Assembly: GCA_023387655.1 (NCBI GenBank)
Contig: JAEWHR010000190.1
Span: 1-10,304, forward strand
Source of the DNA: Bacillota bacterium
GTDB taxonomy: Bacteria; Bacillota; Clostridia; Lachnospirales; Lachnospiraceae
Direction of reading: 5' to 3'
Length of the DNA stretch: 10,304 nucleotides
Part shown: positions 1 through 5,647 of the stretch, piece after piece
Layout of the letters: each line of letters opens with the position of its first letter
How positions within the stretch are numbered: the first letter of the stretch is position 1
Position numbers and translations under genes: made by a program
Notes under the pieces: generated by a model
Databases searched by the model: none
Seen by the model: the letters and a program-made list of their open reading frames with translations, nothing else
Told to the model about the DNA's origin: nothing

Positions 1-6
1 TATAAT

Positions 7-167
7 GTACCCATAACTGTGGACACATTATTAAGTGAGTACCTATCTTTCAGACATCCTTACTAAATAGATCCTAAGTTATGGACATTACCTCTTTAAC
101 TGGACCTTAATACTGGACATCATATAAGATTCTAGCCCAAAATTATGGTTCCCGTTCTCTTGGACAT
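7..167 (+). repeat. Left-end array of five GTACC/GACA boxes
   Basis: Five boxes share the plan G-T-A-C-C followed 14 or 15 bases later by GACA. They start at 7 (GTACCC), 39 (GTACC), 70 (GATCC), 102 (GGACC) and 148 (GTTCCC), with their GAC triplets at 22, 53, 84, 116 and 163. Intervals are 31, 31, 32 and 47 bp; the first three are close to three helical turns, which would place the boxes on one face of the DNA. The last box overlaps a possible -35 of orfA. They most plausibly bind transposase (OrfA or OrfAB), but no binding site of this family is known to me to match. A degenerate sixth copy near 135-148 was not counted. Confidence 0.7.
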
Positions 168-189
168 ATGCTTTTATTCATGGTATTCT
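160..189 (+). promoter_or_regulatory. Possible orfA promoter
   Basis: TTGGAC at 160-165 and TATTCT at 184-189 are separated by 18 bases and sit just ahead of the orfA ribosome binding site (AGGAGG, 201-206). The implied transcript start is only a few bases before that site, so the leader would be very short. The -35 falls inside the innermost left-end box, so a protein bound there would repress transposase transcription. This is a weak match and the promoter could lie further upstream. Confidence 0.35.
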
Positions 190-212
190 TAATTCAGAAC
201 AGGAGGAATATC

Positions 213-632
213 ATGAGCAGAAGCCAGTTTAACAATGAGCAAATGCAACTACTACGTCAGAATCCATACACTCACAAAGTAACTAGGACTACAGTATCCT
301 TTACCAAAAAGTTCAAGGAAATCTTCCACAATGAATATCAAGCTGGTGAATCTCCAAGACAGATTTTAATAGACCATGGTTACGATCCTGAAATTCTTGG
401 TGATAGCCGGATGTGGGGTATTGCTAACCGTATTCAGGAACAATTCAAAAAAAACGGCGAGTTTCACGAAGGTCATTGCTCTCGCAGATTGGTAAAATCA
501 AATACATTGATATCTAGTAAAACCACATCTGAAATAGATGAATTAAAGCAGCTTAGGCATGAAGTTGATTATCTGAAGCAGGAGATTGAGTTTTTAAAAA
601 AAATTTCCTCGATCAGAACTACAAAGAAGTAG
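213..632 (+). CDS. IS3-family transposase OrfA (HTH and leucine zipper)
   Basis: A 139-residue DNA-binding subunit of the IS3-type transposase. The start at ATG 213 is set by a perfect AGGAGG at 201-206 with 6 bases of spacing; an in-frame ATG at 168 lacks such a site and would add 15 residues. The N-terminal and middle parts are basic and probably form the helix-turn-helix region, although the sequence (containing SPRQILIDHGYDPEILG) is not the commonest OrfA type. The last 35 residues form a leucine-zipper-like coiled coil (LKQLRHEVDYLKQEIEFLKK), a known OrfA feature used for oligomerisation. The end of the gene carries an in-phase A AAA AAA slippery run at 596-602, so a fraction of ribosomes should enter the orfB frame and make a 482-residue OrfAB fusion. 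In IS3 elements OrfA alone usually acts as a regulator and the fusion as the active transposase. Confidence 0.88.
   Translation: MSRSQFNNEQMQLLRQNPYTHKVTRTTVSFTKKFKEIFHNEYQAGESPRQILIDHGYDPEILGDSRMWGIANRIQEQFKKNGEFHEGHCSRRLVKSNTLISSKTTSEIDELKQLRHEVDYLKQEIEFLKKISSIRTTKK
580..602 (+). other. Programmed -1 frameshift site (orfA to orfB)
   Basis: The run of eight A at 596-603 contains the heptamer A AAA AAA (596-602) exactly in the orfA reading phase. The orfB frame is the -1 frame and is open from 602 to its first ATG at 644, adding 14 codons. An internal Shine-Dalgarno-like AGGAG at 580-584 lies 11 bases before the heptamer, the kind of placement that stimulates -1 frameshifting in E. coli dnaX. 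I saw no convincing downstream stem-loop. Confidence 0.8.
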
Positions 633-643
633 GTGCATGGCTT

Positions 644-1660
644 ATGAACGATTCTTCTTGTGTATTCGAAATCATCTACAATACGATACAGCTAAGCAAT
701 AATGCTCTTTCTGTTAAGGAGCTTTGCTCCATAGCAGGTGTTTCGCGAAGTGGTTATTATGCCTGGGTAAAAGCAGCTCCCATTCGCGAACTTCAGGAAC
801 AAAAGGATCGCGAAGATTTCAATCTAATCCTGCTTGCGTACAAGATGCATGGCTATACCAAAGGAGCCAGAGGCATCTATATGGCTTTGATACATATGGA
901 ACCACCGATAATCATGAATCTGAAAAAGATTCGAAGGTTGATGGATAAATTTCATCTCTCCTGTCCTTACCGTGGCCCTAATCCTTATAAAAAGTTGGCG
1001 AAGGCTATCAAAACGAGTACTATCGCAGATAACCTGCTCCAGCGTGAGTTCGAATGCTATGGTCAAAGAATGGTTTTGCTAACAGATATAACCTATCTCC
1101 GCTATAACGGAACCTTTGCTTATCTCTCTACTATCCTGGATGCGTTCACCAAGCAGATACTTTCATATGTGCTGAGCGACTCTCTGGAAGTGGATTTCGT
1201 AGTTGAAACTATTAACAAGCTGGTTGAAAATCATGGAATCTCACTACATGCAGAAACCATTGTCCACAGCGATCAAGGGTGTCACTATACTAGCCACAGT
1301 TTTATAAATATCCTTTATGACAAAAAGCTTCGCCAATCTATGTCGCGTCGCGGCAACTGTTGGGATAATGCTCCACAAGAAAGCTTCTTTGGACATATGA
1401 AGGACCACATCAAAGCAAAACTGGCTGAATGCACAGAGTTTTACGACGTTCAGGTCATCATTGATGACTACATGGATTATTACAACAATCGGCGCTATCA
1501 ATGGCATCTTGCTAAACTTGCTCCGAATGAGTTTTACAACTTTATTACCACTGGCGAATATCCACTGGATGTTTCCAACGTGCCTGCCTTGCCGGTTATA
1601 ACCAAGAAGCCGGCGGATCTTGGTATCAAGGCAGAGTTAAAAGATACTAAAAACCAATAA
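644..1660 (+). CDS. IS3-family transposase OrfB (DDE integrase domain)
   Basis: This 338-residue catalytic subunit cuts and joins DNA at the element ends. It is probably made mainly as the C-terminal part of an OrfAB frameshift fusion, although AGGTG at 631-635 could allow separate initiation at ATG 644. Residues 22-50 (SVKELCSIAGVSRSGYYAW) are the usual N-terminal helix-turn-helix. Residues 61-115 match the HTH_21-like linker (YTKGARGIYMAL then RRLM). The rve/RNase-H-like core carries the triad D148 (TDITYL), D210 (HSDQGCHYTS) and E246 (NAPQESFFGHMK). The D210-E246 gap of 35 residues is the DD(35)E spacing of IS3 elements. The conserved tail NNRRYQWHLAKLAPNEF is present, followed by about 40 extra residues. 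No stop, frameshift or lost catalytic residue is visible. Confidence 0.95.
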   Translation: MNDSSCVFEIIYNTIQLSNNALSVKELCSIAGVSRSGYYAWVKAAPIRELQEQKDREDFNLILLAYKMHGYTKGARGIYMALIHMEPPIIMNLKKIRRLMDKFHLSCPYRGPNPYKKLAKAIKTSTIADNLLQREFECYGQRMVLLTDITYLRYNGTFAYLSTILDAFTKQILSYVLSDSLEVDFVVETINKLVENHGISLHAETIVHSDQGCHYTSHSFINILYDKKLRQSMSRRGNCWDNAPQESFFGHMKDHIKAKLAECTEFYDVQVIIDDYMDYYNNRRYQWHLAKLAPNEFYNFITTGEYPLDVSNVPALPVITKKPADLGIKAELKDTKNQ

Positions 1661-1693
1661 ATTCATAGAATACCATGGCATAAAAGGGGCTGT

Positions 1694-1810
1694 GTCTAAA
1701 ACTTTGGATACACCCCACAATCTAATGTCTAAATTTAAGGTTCTGGCTAAAATGATTGTGTCTAAAAATTAGGTACCCTTCTTTTTAAAAATGTCCTTGA
1801 CAAGGGGTAC
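1694..1810 (-). repeat. Right-end array of four boxes, 33-bp period
   Basis: Four inverted copies of the left-end box lie between the orfB stop and the element end. On the plus strand their GTC triplets are at 1694, 1727, 1760 and 1793, three intervals of exactly 33 bp. The paired GGTAC-like halves end at 1711, 1743, 1776 and 1810. Read on the minus strand the halves are GTATCC, GAACC, GTACC and GTACCCC, each 14 or 15 bases before GACA. The outermost copy (1793-1810) has the same spacing as the outermost left copy, and the next one in (1760-1776) best matches left box two. The array ends 8 bp before the stop codon of the neighbouring gene. Confidence 0.75.
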
Positions 1811-1825
1811 GGTTTACACTATTCT
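1797..1825 (+). promoter_or_regulatory. Possible outward hybrid promoter at IS right end
   Basis: A perfect TTGACA at 1797-1802 lies inside the last right-end box. With a 17-base spacer it is followed by TATTCT at 1820-1825, which lies outside the element in the 3' end of the neighbouring gene. This matches the known pattern in which an IS supplies an outward -35 that pairs with a chance -10 in the flank. It would drive RNA antisense to the ThyX-like gene and the oxidoreductase gene. Support is sequence match only. Confidence 0.4.
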
Positions 1826-2448
1826 TCGCCATCTTTAAACATTATTAAATCAGAAGCATAAGGTAGTGTCTTAATCCAATCGCAAAGAGTATGCCATTCC
1901 TTGAGTTTATGATTCCTTCTTGCATAATAAATATTTACTAAAGTCTCATAATTCATTGTACAAGTACGTAACTGATTATAGCTTGAAGGTAACATTTGAA
2001 TTAAGTCATACCAATACGTCTTATCATTTGTTTCTACATACTTTTGACGAATCATTTCCATATAATCAATATAAGCTTGGAATTTTTCTTTGGACTCCTC
2101 AGTCATATGGTCATGACTAAAATCATCAAGTTCAAATGGCTTACTATGAATTTTATGCATTGTGCTGGTAGAGTTTGCAACAGTTGCTACCTTATAGGTA
2201 TCATATTCTTTCCACCAATATAATGGTGCAGTAATATCTACTGATACGAGAATCTGGCGAATAAATTTACGGTGATCACTTCCAGCCCTACAAAGACGCT
2301 TTGCAAGCTTTAGATCATTCTCTCCTAACACATAATCATGAGCATCATTATAGTAACTATCCATTCTTCCCCAGCTATTCATCGGATTTCTTGCACCTCG
2401 AATAGCATTTTCCATATTCATAACACTTGTATTGCTAACACTTAACAT
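1819..2448 (-). CDS. ThyX-like protein lacking the RHR motif
   Basis: A 209-residue soluble protein with no signal peptide or membrane segment. The start ATG is preceded by AGGAGGA (2455-2461) with 6 bases of spacing. I do not recognise it as a named enzyme, but its layout matches flavin-dependent thymidylate synthase ThyX. Residues 45-63 (NDLKLAKRLCRAGSDHRKF) resemble the ThyX N-terminal helix with its conserved His. Residues 74-100 (APLYWWKEYDTYKVATVANS and on) align in register with the ThyX stretch holding RHRxxSxNxxS. Residues 153-187 (LPSSYNQLRTCTMNYETL then ARRNHKLKEW) match the C-terminal LP..YT..T.N.R.L..R....E pattern. The diagnostic RHR reads TYK here, so true thymidylate synthase activity is doubtful. 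It follows the oxidoreductase gene by 30 bp, so the two are likely cotranscribed and a flavin or redox link is possible. The fold assignment is inference from pattern only; no terminator separates it from the IS. Confidence 0.6.
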   Translation of the reverse strand: MLSVSNTSVMNMENAIRGARNPMNSWGRMDSYYNDAHDYVLGENDLKLAKRLCRAGSDHRKFIRQILVSVDITAPLYWWKEYDTYKVATVANSTSTMHKIHSKPFELDDFSHDHMTEESKEKFQAYIDYMEMIRQKYVETNDKTYWYDLIQMLPSSYNQLRTCTMNYETLVNIYYARRNHKLKEWHTLCDWIKTLPYASDLIMFKDGEE

Positions 2449-2478
2449 CCCTTATCCTCCTTTGCATCTTTCCATGAA

Positions 2479-3696
2479 TTATAGTTTACTCATGTATTCA
2501 TCCATGGCTTCTGCCACCTTCTTTGAATAATATACTGCATCTACTACAGTCTTTGCACCATTAACAACATCTCCTGATGCAAATATACCTGGGCGAGATG
2601 TTTCTCCAGATTCATTCGTAACAATTAATCCTCTCTTGTTTACATCGATACCTTTTGTTGTAGTAACAATCTTATCCTTTGGTCCCTGACTAATAGCAAT
2701 AATAATGGATTGTGCAGGGTATAATGTTGCACTTCCCTCTACAATTTCCATTTCACCTTCTTCATTCCAGGTTACTGTATTCATAATAGGGCCATCCTCA
2801 GTTAATTCAACTGCCGACTTACATGTTTCAAAGTTGACACCATCTATTTTAGCATATTCTACTTCATGGACGCTCGCTCTTATTTCATCACGGTGAGAAT
2901 AAACTGTAACTTCCTTAACACCTTTTCTAATTGCTGTTCTTGCAACATCCATTGCAGAGTTTCCTGCACCTATGATTGCAAGAGAGTCACCAAGTTCAAA
3001 AGAGTCAGGATTTACGAGATAATCAATTGCATAATGAACATTACCAAGAGTCTCTCCTTTTAAGTGTAACGCATTTGGTCTCCAAACGCCAGTACCAACG
3101 AAAATCGCAAGATACCCATCACGGAATAAATCATCAATTCCGATTGCACCACCAATTGTAGTATTTGGACGAAACTTAATACCTAATTCTAACATTTTCT
3201 TTTTATAGTTATCAAGAATCTTTTTTGGTAGACGAAACTCTGGTATACCATATCTTAGAACGCCACCAATTTTTTCTCTTGTTTCAAATACCGTAACATC
3301 ATATCCCTTCTTTGCTAATAAAATAGAGATAGTGATACCAGCAGGACCTGATCCTATAACAGCAGCTCGTTTATTCTTCTTTTCTTCTCGATCTATCTTT
3401 ATTTGATCAAAATAAGCGCTAGAAATATAATTTTCTATACTACTAATGTGTACCGGCATACCCTTCTTGCCTAAAATACAATGCCCTTCGCATTGTTTAT
3501 CGTGGTCACACACTAAGGAACATACAATAGAAAGTGGATTATTTTCAAAAACCATCTCTCCGGCTTTTGCAATACCTCCATTTAAAAATTCTTGTATCAT
3601 AGTTGGTATCTGTGTACTGATTGGACAACCAGTCATACAGAGTGGTTTTTTACAATTTAAACATCTTTTCGCTTCATATACTACATGATCTGCCAT
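2479..3696 (-). CDS. GltD/PreT-like FAD/NAD(P) oxidoreductase
   Basis: A 405-residue cytoplasmic flavoprotein of the glutamate synthase small-subunit type, which passes electrons between NAD(P)H, FAD and iron-sulfur clusters. The N-terminal domain has two cysteine groups, C12/C15/C20/C24 and C59/C63/C69/C73, as in the Fer4_20 domain that binds two [4Fe-4S] clusters. The FAD-binding GSGPAG is at 115-120, followed by FETREKIGGVLRYGIPEFRLPK. The NAD(P)-binding GAGNSA is at 243-248. The C-terminal FAD contact is in GIFASGDVVNGAKTVVDAV. At 405 residues it is shorter than GltD or NfnB (about 460-490) and close to PreT, the NAD-dependent dihydropyrimidine dehydrogenase subunit (about 410). No large GltB, NfnA or PreA partner is adjacent, so the electron acceptor is unknown. 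The start has AGGAGGG (3704-3710) 7 bases upstream. It is the first gene of a likely operon with the ThyX-like gene. Oxidoreductase class is secure; the exact reaction is not. Confidence 0.88.
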   Translation of the reverse strand: MADHVVYEAKRCLNCKKPLCMTGCPISTQIPTMIQEFLNGGIAKAGEMVFENNPLSIVCSLVCDHDKQCEGHCILGKKGMPVHISSIENYISSAYFDQIKIDREEKKNKRAAVIGSGPAGITISILLAKKGYDVTVFETREKIGGVLRYGIPEFRLPKKILDNYKKKMLELGIKFRPNTTIGGAIGIDDLFRDGYLAIFVGTGVWRPNALHLKGETLGNVHYAIDYLVNPDSFELGDSLAIIGAGNSAMDVARTAIRKGVKEVTVYSHRDEIRASVHEVEYAKIDGVNFETCKSAVELTEDGPIMNTVTWNEEGEMEIVEGSATLYPAQSIIIAISQGPKDKIVTTTKGIDVNKRGLIVTNESGETSRPGIFASGDVVNGAKTVVDAVYYSKKVAEAMDEYMSKL

Positions 3697-3749
3697 AAAA
3701 AAGCCCTCCTTATTACGGTCAGTTAGTTACAATATCCGTTTGGAATTTA

Positions 3750-3777
3750 ATTATATACGAAAATGTTCAAATAGCAA
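3750..3777 (-). promoter_or_regulatory. Promoter of the oxidoreductase operon
   Basis: On the minus strand, TTGCTA (3772-3777) and a perfect TATAAT (3750-3755) are separated by 16 bases, in the 109-bp gap between the capA-like stop and the oxidoreductase start. The -10 is strong and the -35 matches TTGACA at four of six positions. The leader would be about 45 bases with no obvious regulatory structure. Confidence 0.55.
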
Positions 3778-3805
3778 CAATCGTTAATAAATTGACATTT
3801 TTTCA

Positions 3806-5410
3806 TTATTTTTTAATGAAGTCACCAACTATATCATTCGTTAGCTTCTTTAATGCTTTTAAAGAGAAATCTCTTCCCCATTTCCCTTTTAAAATATAGT
3901 GTTTCGATGCAAGTTTCTGGGTATAATCTGTTAATTTATATACAGTAAAATTATAATCACCACCACGTTCATAATGTGTAACGATAGGAGTTATAGAAGC
4001 ATTTTTTATATATGTTTTTTTGCCCTCCTTTATAATAGTAACATTAGCTATCCCCCCCAGCATACGGTCCGTATAATCCATGCTTGAGATATAATTACCT
4101 AGTGAATAATAAACCAGTGTTTTATGACCGGTTTTTCCCTCAATCCACTCAATTGGTTGCAATACATGCGGGTGTGTACCTATAATAAGATCTACACCTT
4201 GCTCGTTAAAAAAAGTTGCGTACTCCTTTTGATATCGATTTGCTTCATAAACATATTCCGAGCCCCAATGAGGGAAAACAACAACAAAATCAGCTTTCTT
4301 CCTAGCTTGCTTTAATTGAGATTTTAGCTTATTCCGATCTATAATATTAACAAGATAAGATTTCGAAGATGGTAGAGCATTCCCGTTTAAACCATAGGTA
4401 TAATTTAAAAATGCAATGGTTATTCCATTCTTATCAACATAAGTTATCTGATTTGCTTCTTCCTGAGAACGATATATCCCCAAAGGAGTTATGTTAGAAT
4501 ACTGATCCCAATACTTTAGCGTGGTAAGGATTCCATCCACTCCCTTATCCATGGTATGATTATTCGCATGTAAAACGATATCAAATCCAGCTTTTGAAAT
4601 TGCTCGTCCTACTGCTGTTGGAGAACAAAATCTTGGATAACCGCTATATCCCATTTTTTTTGTACCAAAGATCGTCTCCTGATTAATCACTGCAATATCT
4701 GCTGCTTTAATATCCTCTTTTAAACGTTCAAATAAATGATCATAATTATAGTTTCCATCTTCCTTCTTGCCGCTATCAATCACTTTCTGATGAAGTAGGT
4801 TATCTCCAACTGCCAGCAAAGTAACCATCTTTTTTTGTTCTTCTTCCTTTTCCTCTGGTTTAGTAGATTCTTTCTTATCTTCTTCCTCTGTGTTAACACT
4901 TTGTTCCTGACTAACTTCTGGTTTAATACTATCCTTTATTTCTATGTCATCTTCCTGTTTTGAATCATCTTTTTGTTCTGCATCATTTTTTGGATCTGTA
5001 TTATCTTTTAATTCTGTCCCACTATTTTGTACTGTAATATCTTCTAATTCTATATCACTCTTTTGTTCAGTACTATCTTCTAGTTCTATGTCACTCTTTA
5101 GCTCTGTATCATTTTTCGGTTCTGTCCCACTTTTTTGTTCTTTACTATCTTCTAGTTCTGTTCCACTTTTTTGTTCTTTACTATCTTCTAGTTCTGTACC
5201 ACTTACTTGTTCTATATCATCTTTAATATCTATATCACTTATTTCGTATCTCATTAGGATGTTCTTATCCTTGTCTTCGGAAACTCTGTTATTACTTGTA
5301 TTTAGAGAAAGAGTAAACATTCCTGTTTGATTTGTACTCACTTCACATCCTATCATAAAGAAAGTAAGAGCCACCATTAATCCAATATACCTCAAATTTC
5401 GAAACTTCAC
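3806..5410 (-). CDS. CapA-family lipoprotein with acidic repeat linker
   Basis: A cell-surface lipoprotein of the CapA/PgsA family (calcineurin-like metallophosphatase fold, linked in some bacteria to poly-gamma-glutamate capsule). Residues 1-21 form a signal peptide ending in a lipobox (FMIG-C22), so the protein should be lipid-anchored outside the membrane. Residues 58-165 are nine 12-residue repeats rich in Glu, Asp, Lys and Ser, followed by a Glu/Lys-rich stretch to 194: a long charged linker. The catalytic-type domain runs from about 196, with VGDNLLH (D203, H207), HANNHTMD (H281-H285), PHWGSEY (H381), GTHPHVLQ (H413, H415) and YSLGNYIS. The start is chosen as GTG 5410 because AAGGGAG (5418-5424) is 7 bases away. 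An ATG two codons earlier (5416) is only 1 base from that site. No capB/capC (pgsBC) genes are adjacent, so a role in capsule synthesis is not supported here. Confidence 0.88.
   Translation of the reverse strand: MKFRNLRYIGLMVALTFFMIGCEVSTNQTGMFTLSLNTSNNRVSEDKDKNILMRYEISDIDIKDDIEQVSGTELEDSKEQKSGTELEDSKEQKSGTEPKNDTELKSDIELEDSTEQKSDIELEDITVQNSGTELKDNTDPKNDAEQKDDSKQEDDIEIKDSIKPEVSQEQSVNTEEEDKKESTKPEEKEEEQKKMVTLLAVGDNLLHQKVIDSGKKEDGNYNYDHLFERLKEDIKAADIAVINQETIFGTKKMGYSGYPRFCSPTAVGRAISKAGFDIVLHANNHTMDKGVDGILTTLKYWDQYSNITPLGIYRSQEEANQITYVDKNGITIAFLNYTYGLNGNALPSSKSYLVNIIDRNKLKSQLKQARKKADFVVVFPHWGSEYVYEANRYQKEYATFFNEQGVDLIIGTHPHVLQPIEWIEGKTGHKTLVYYSLGNYISSMDYTDRMLGGIANVTIIKEGKKTYIKNASITPIVTHYERGGDYNFTVYKLTDYTQKLASKHYILKGKWGRDFSLKALKKLTNDIVGDFIKK
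4916..5239 (-). repeat. Nine 36-bp tandem coding repeats in the capA-like gene
   Basis: A 324-bp stretch encodes nine consecutive 12-residue units with no gaps. The clearest are two identical SGTELEDSKEQK units, followed by SGTEPKNDTELK, SDIELEDSTEQK and SDIELEDITVQN; the outer units are more diverged. The two identical protein units are also nearly identical in DNA, which suggests recent duplication and possible length variation between strains by slippage or recombination. The repeats are negatively charged overall and probably unstructured, lying between the lipid anchor and the folded domain. Confidence 0.85.
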
Positions 5411-5455
5411 ATTCATACTCCCTTCAAAACTTTAACATTGAAACAATACATGTTT

Positions 5456-5484
5456 ATACTAACGAATCATAAAATGTTTGTCAA
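5456..5484 (-). promoter_or_regulatory. Promoter of the capA-like gene
   Basis: On the minus strand, a perfect TTGACA (5479-5484) and TAGTAT (5456-5461) are separated by 17 bases. This places the transcript start about 35 bases before the GTG start. It is a good sigma-A-type match in the 237-bp divergent gap. Confidence 0.6.
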
Positions 5485-5542
5485 TATTTTCCATGTTTAC
5501 TTTCTCTATTTTATTCTTTCTACATTATGGCATCGAAATCCA

Positions 5543-5571
5543 TTGCATATTTAGCCTAAATCTTCTATAGT
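5543..5571 (+). promoter_or_regulatory. Promoter of the asparaginase gene
   Basis: TTGCAT (5543-5548) and TATAGT (5566-5571) are separated by 17 bases, about 75 bases before the chosen start. It is divergent from the capA-like promoter, with about 60 bp between the two -35 elements, so one regulator could influence both. No clear operator palindrome is seen. Confidence 0.5.
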
Positions 5572-5647
5572 AGGTATGTTAGTAATCGTGATAATTAGGT
5601 TTTATAAAAATAGTTCCAAGAAATATTGATCAATATAGGGGATGAAT

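Larger units (their letters stand above)
7..1810 (+). mobile_element. IS3-family insertion sequence with repeat-array ends
   Basis: An IS3-type element with overlapping orfA/orfB in the order and frames typical of the family, an in-phase A-run for -1 frameshifting, and a DDE transposase. The limits given are the outermost copies of a shared box, GTACCC-n8-GGACA: the left copy starts at 7 and the inverted right copy ends at 1810, with identical internal spacing. About 1.8 kb is long for IS3 elements (commonly 1.2-1.6 kb). The excess is the 200-bp left leader and the 150-bp right tail, which hold the box arrays. No target-site duplication is visible: the left flank available is only six bases and does not match the right flank. 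The left array could continue outside the window, so the left boundary is uncertain. Both ORFs look intact, so the element may be active. The right end lies about 8 bp from the stop codon of the convergent ThyX-like gene. Confidence 0.82.

Noticed and set aside
135..150. Sixth left-end box
   Set aside because: It is in phase with the 31-bp period but has lost the GACA half, so it was not counted.
824..1507. Minus-strand reading frames within orfB (824-1066 and 1244-1507)
   Set aside because: Shadows of the DDE transposase frame, with no ribosome binding sites or recognisable motifs.
6..1712. IS limits defined by a 22-bp inverted pair, 6-27 with 1691-1712 (16 of 22 matching)
   Set aside because: Further copies of the same box continue to 1810 at the same 33-bp period, and the outermost copy shares the exact spacing of the left one. 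The inner pair is therefore probably not the terminus.
1795..1805. CCTTGACAAGG as a terminator stem for the ThyX-like operon
   Set aside because: The 5-bp arms leave a 1-base loop, which cannot form; the sequence is better explained as part of the last IS box.
3788..3825. Terminator after the capA-like gene
   Set aside because: The TTCATTA/TAATGAA stem overlaps the stop codon and is entirely A/T, so it is too weak to call.
4944..5330. 128-residue serine-rich reading frame on the plus strand
   Set aside because: It is the antisense shadow of the acidic repeats of the capA-like gene; its low complexity comes from the 36-bp repeats and it has no ribosome binding site.
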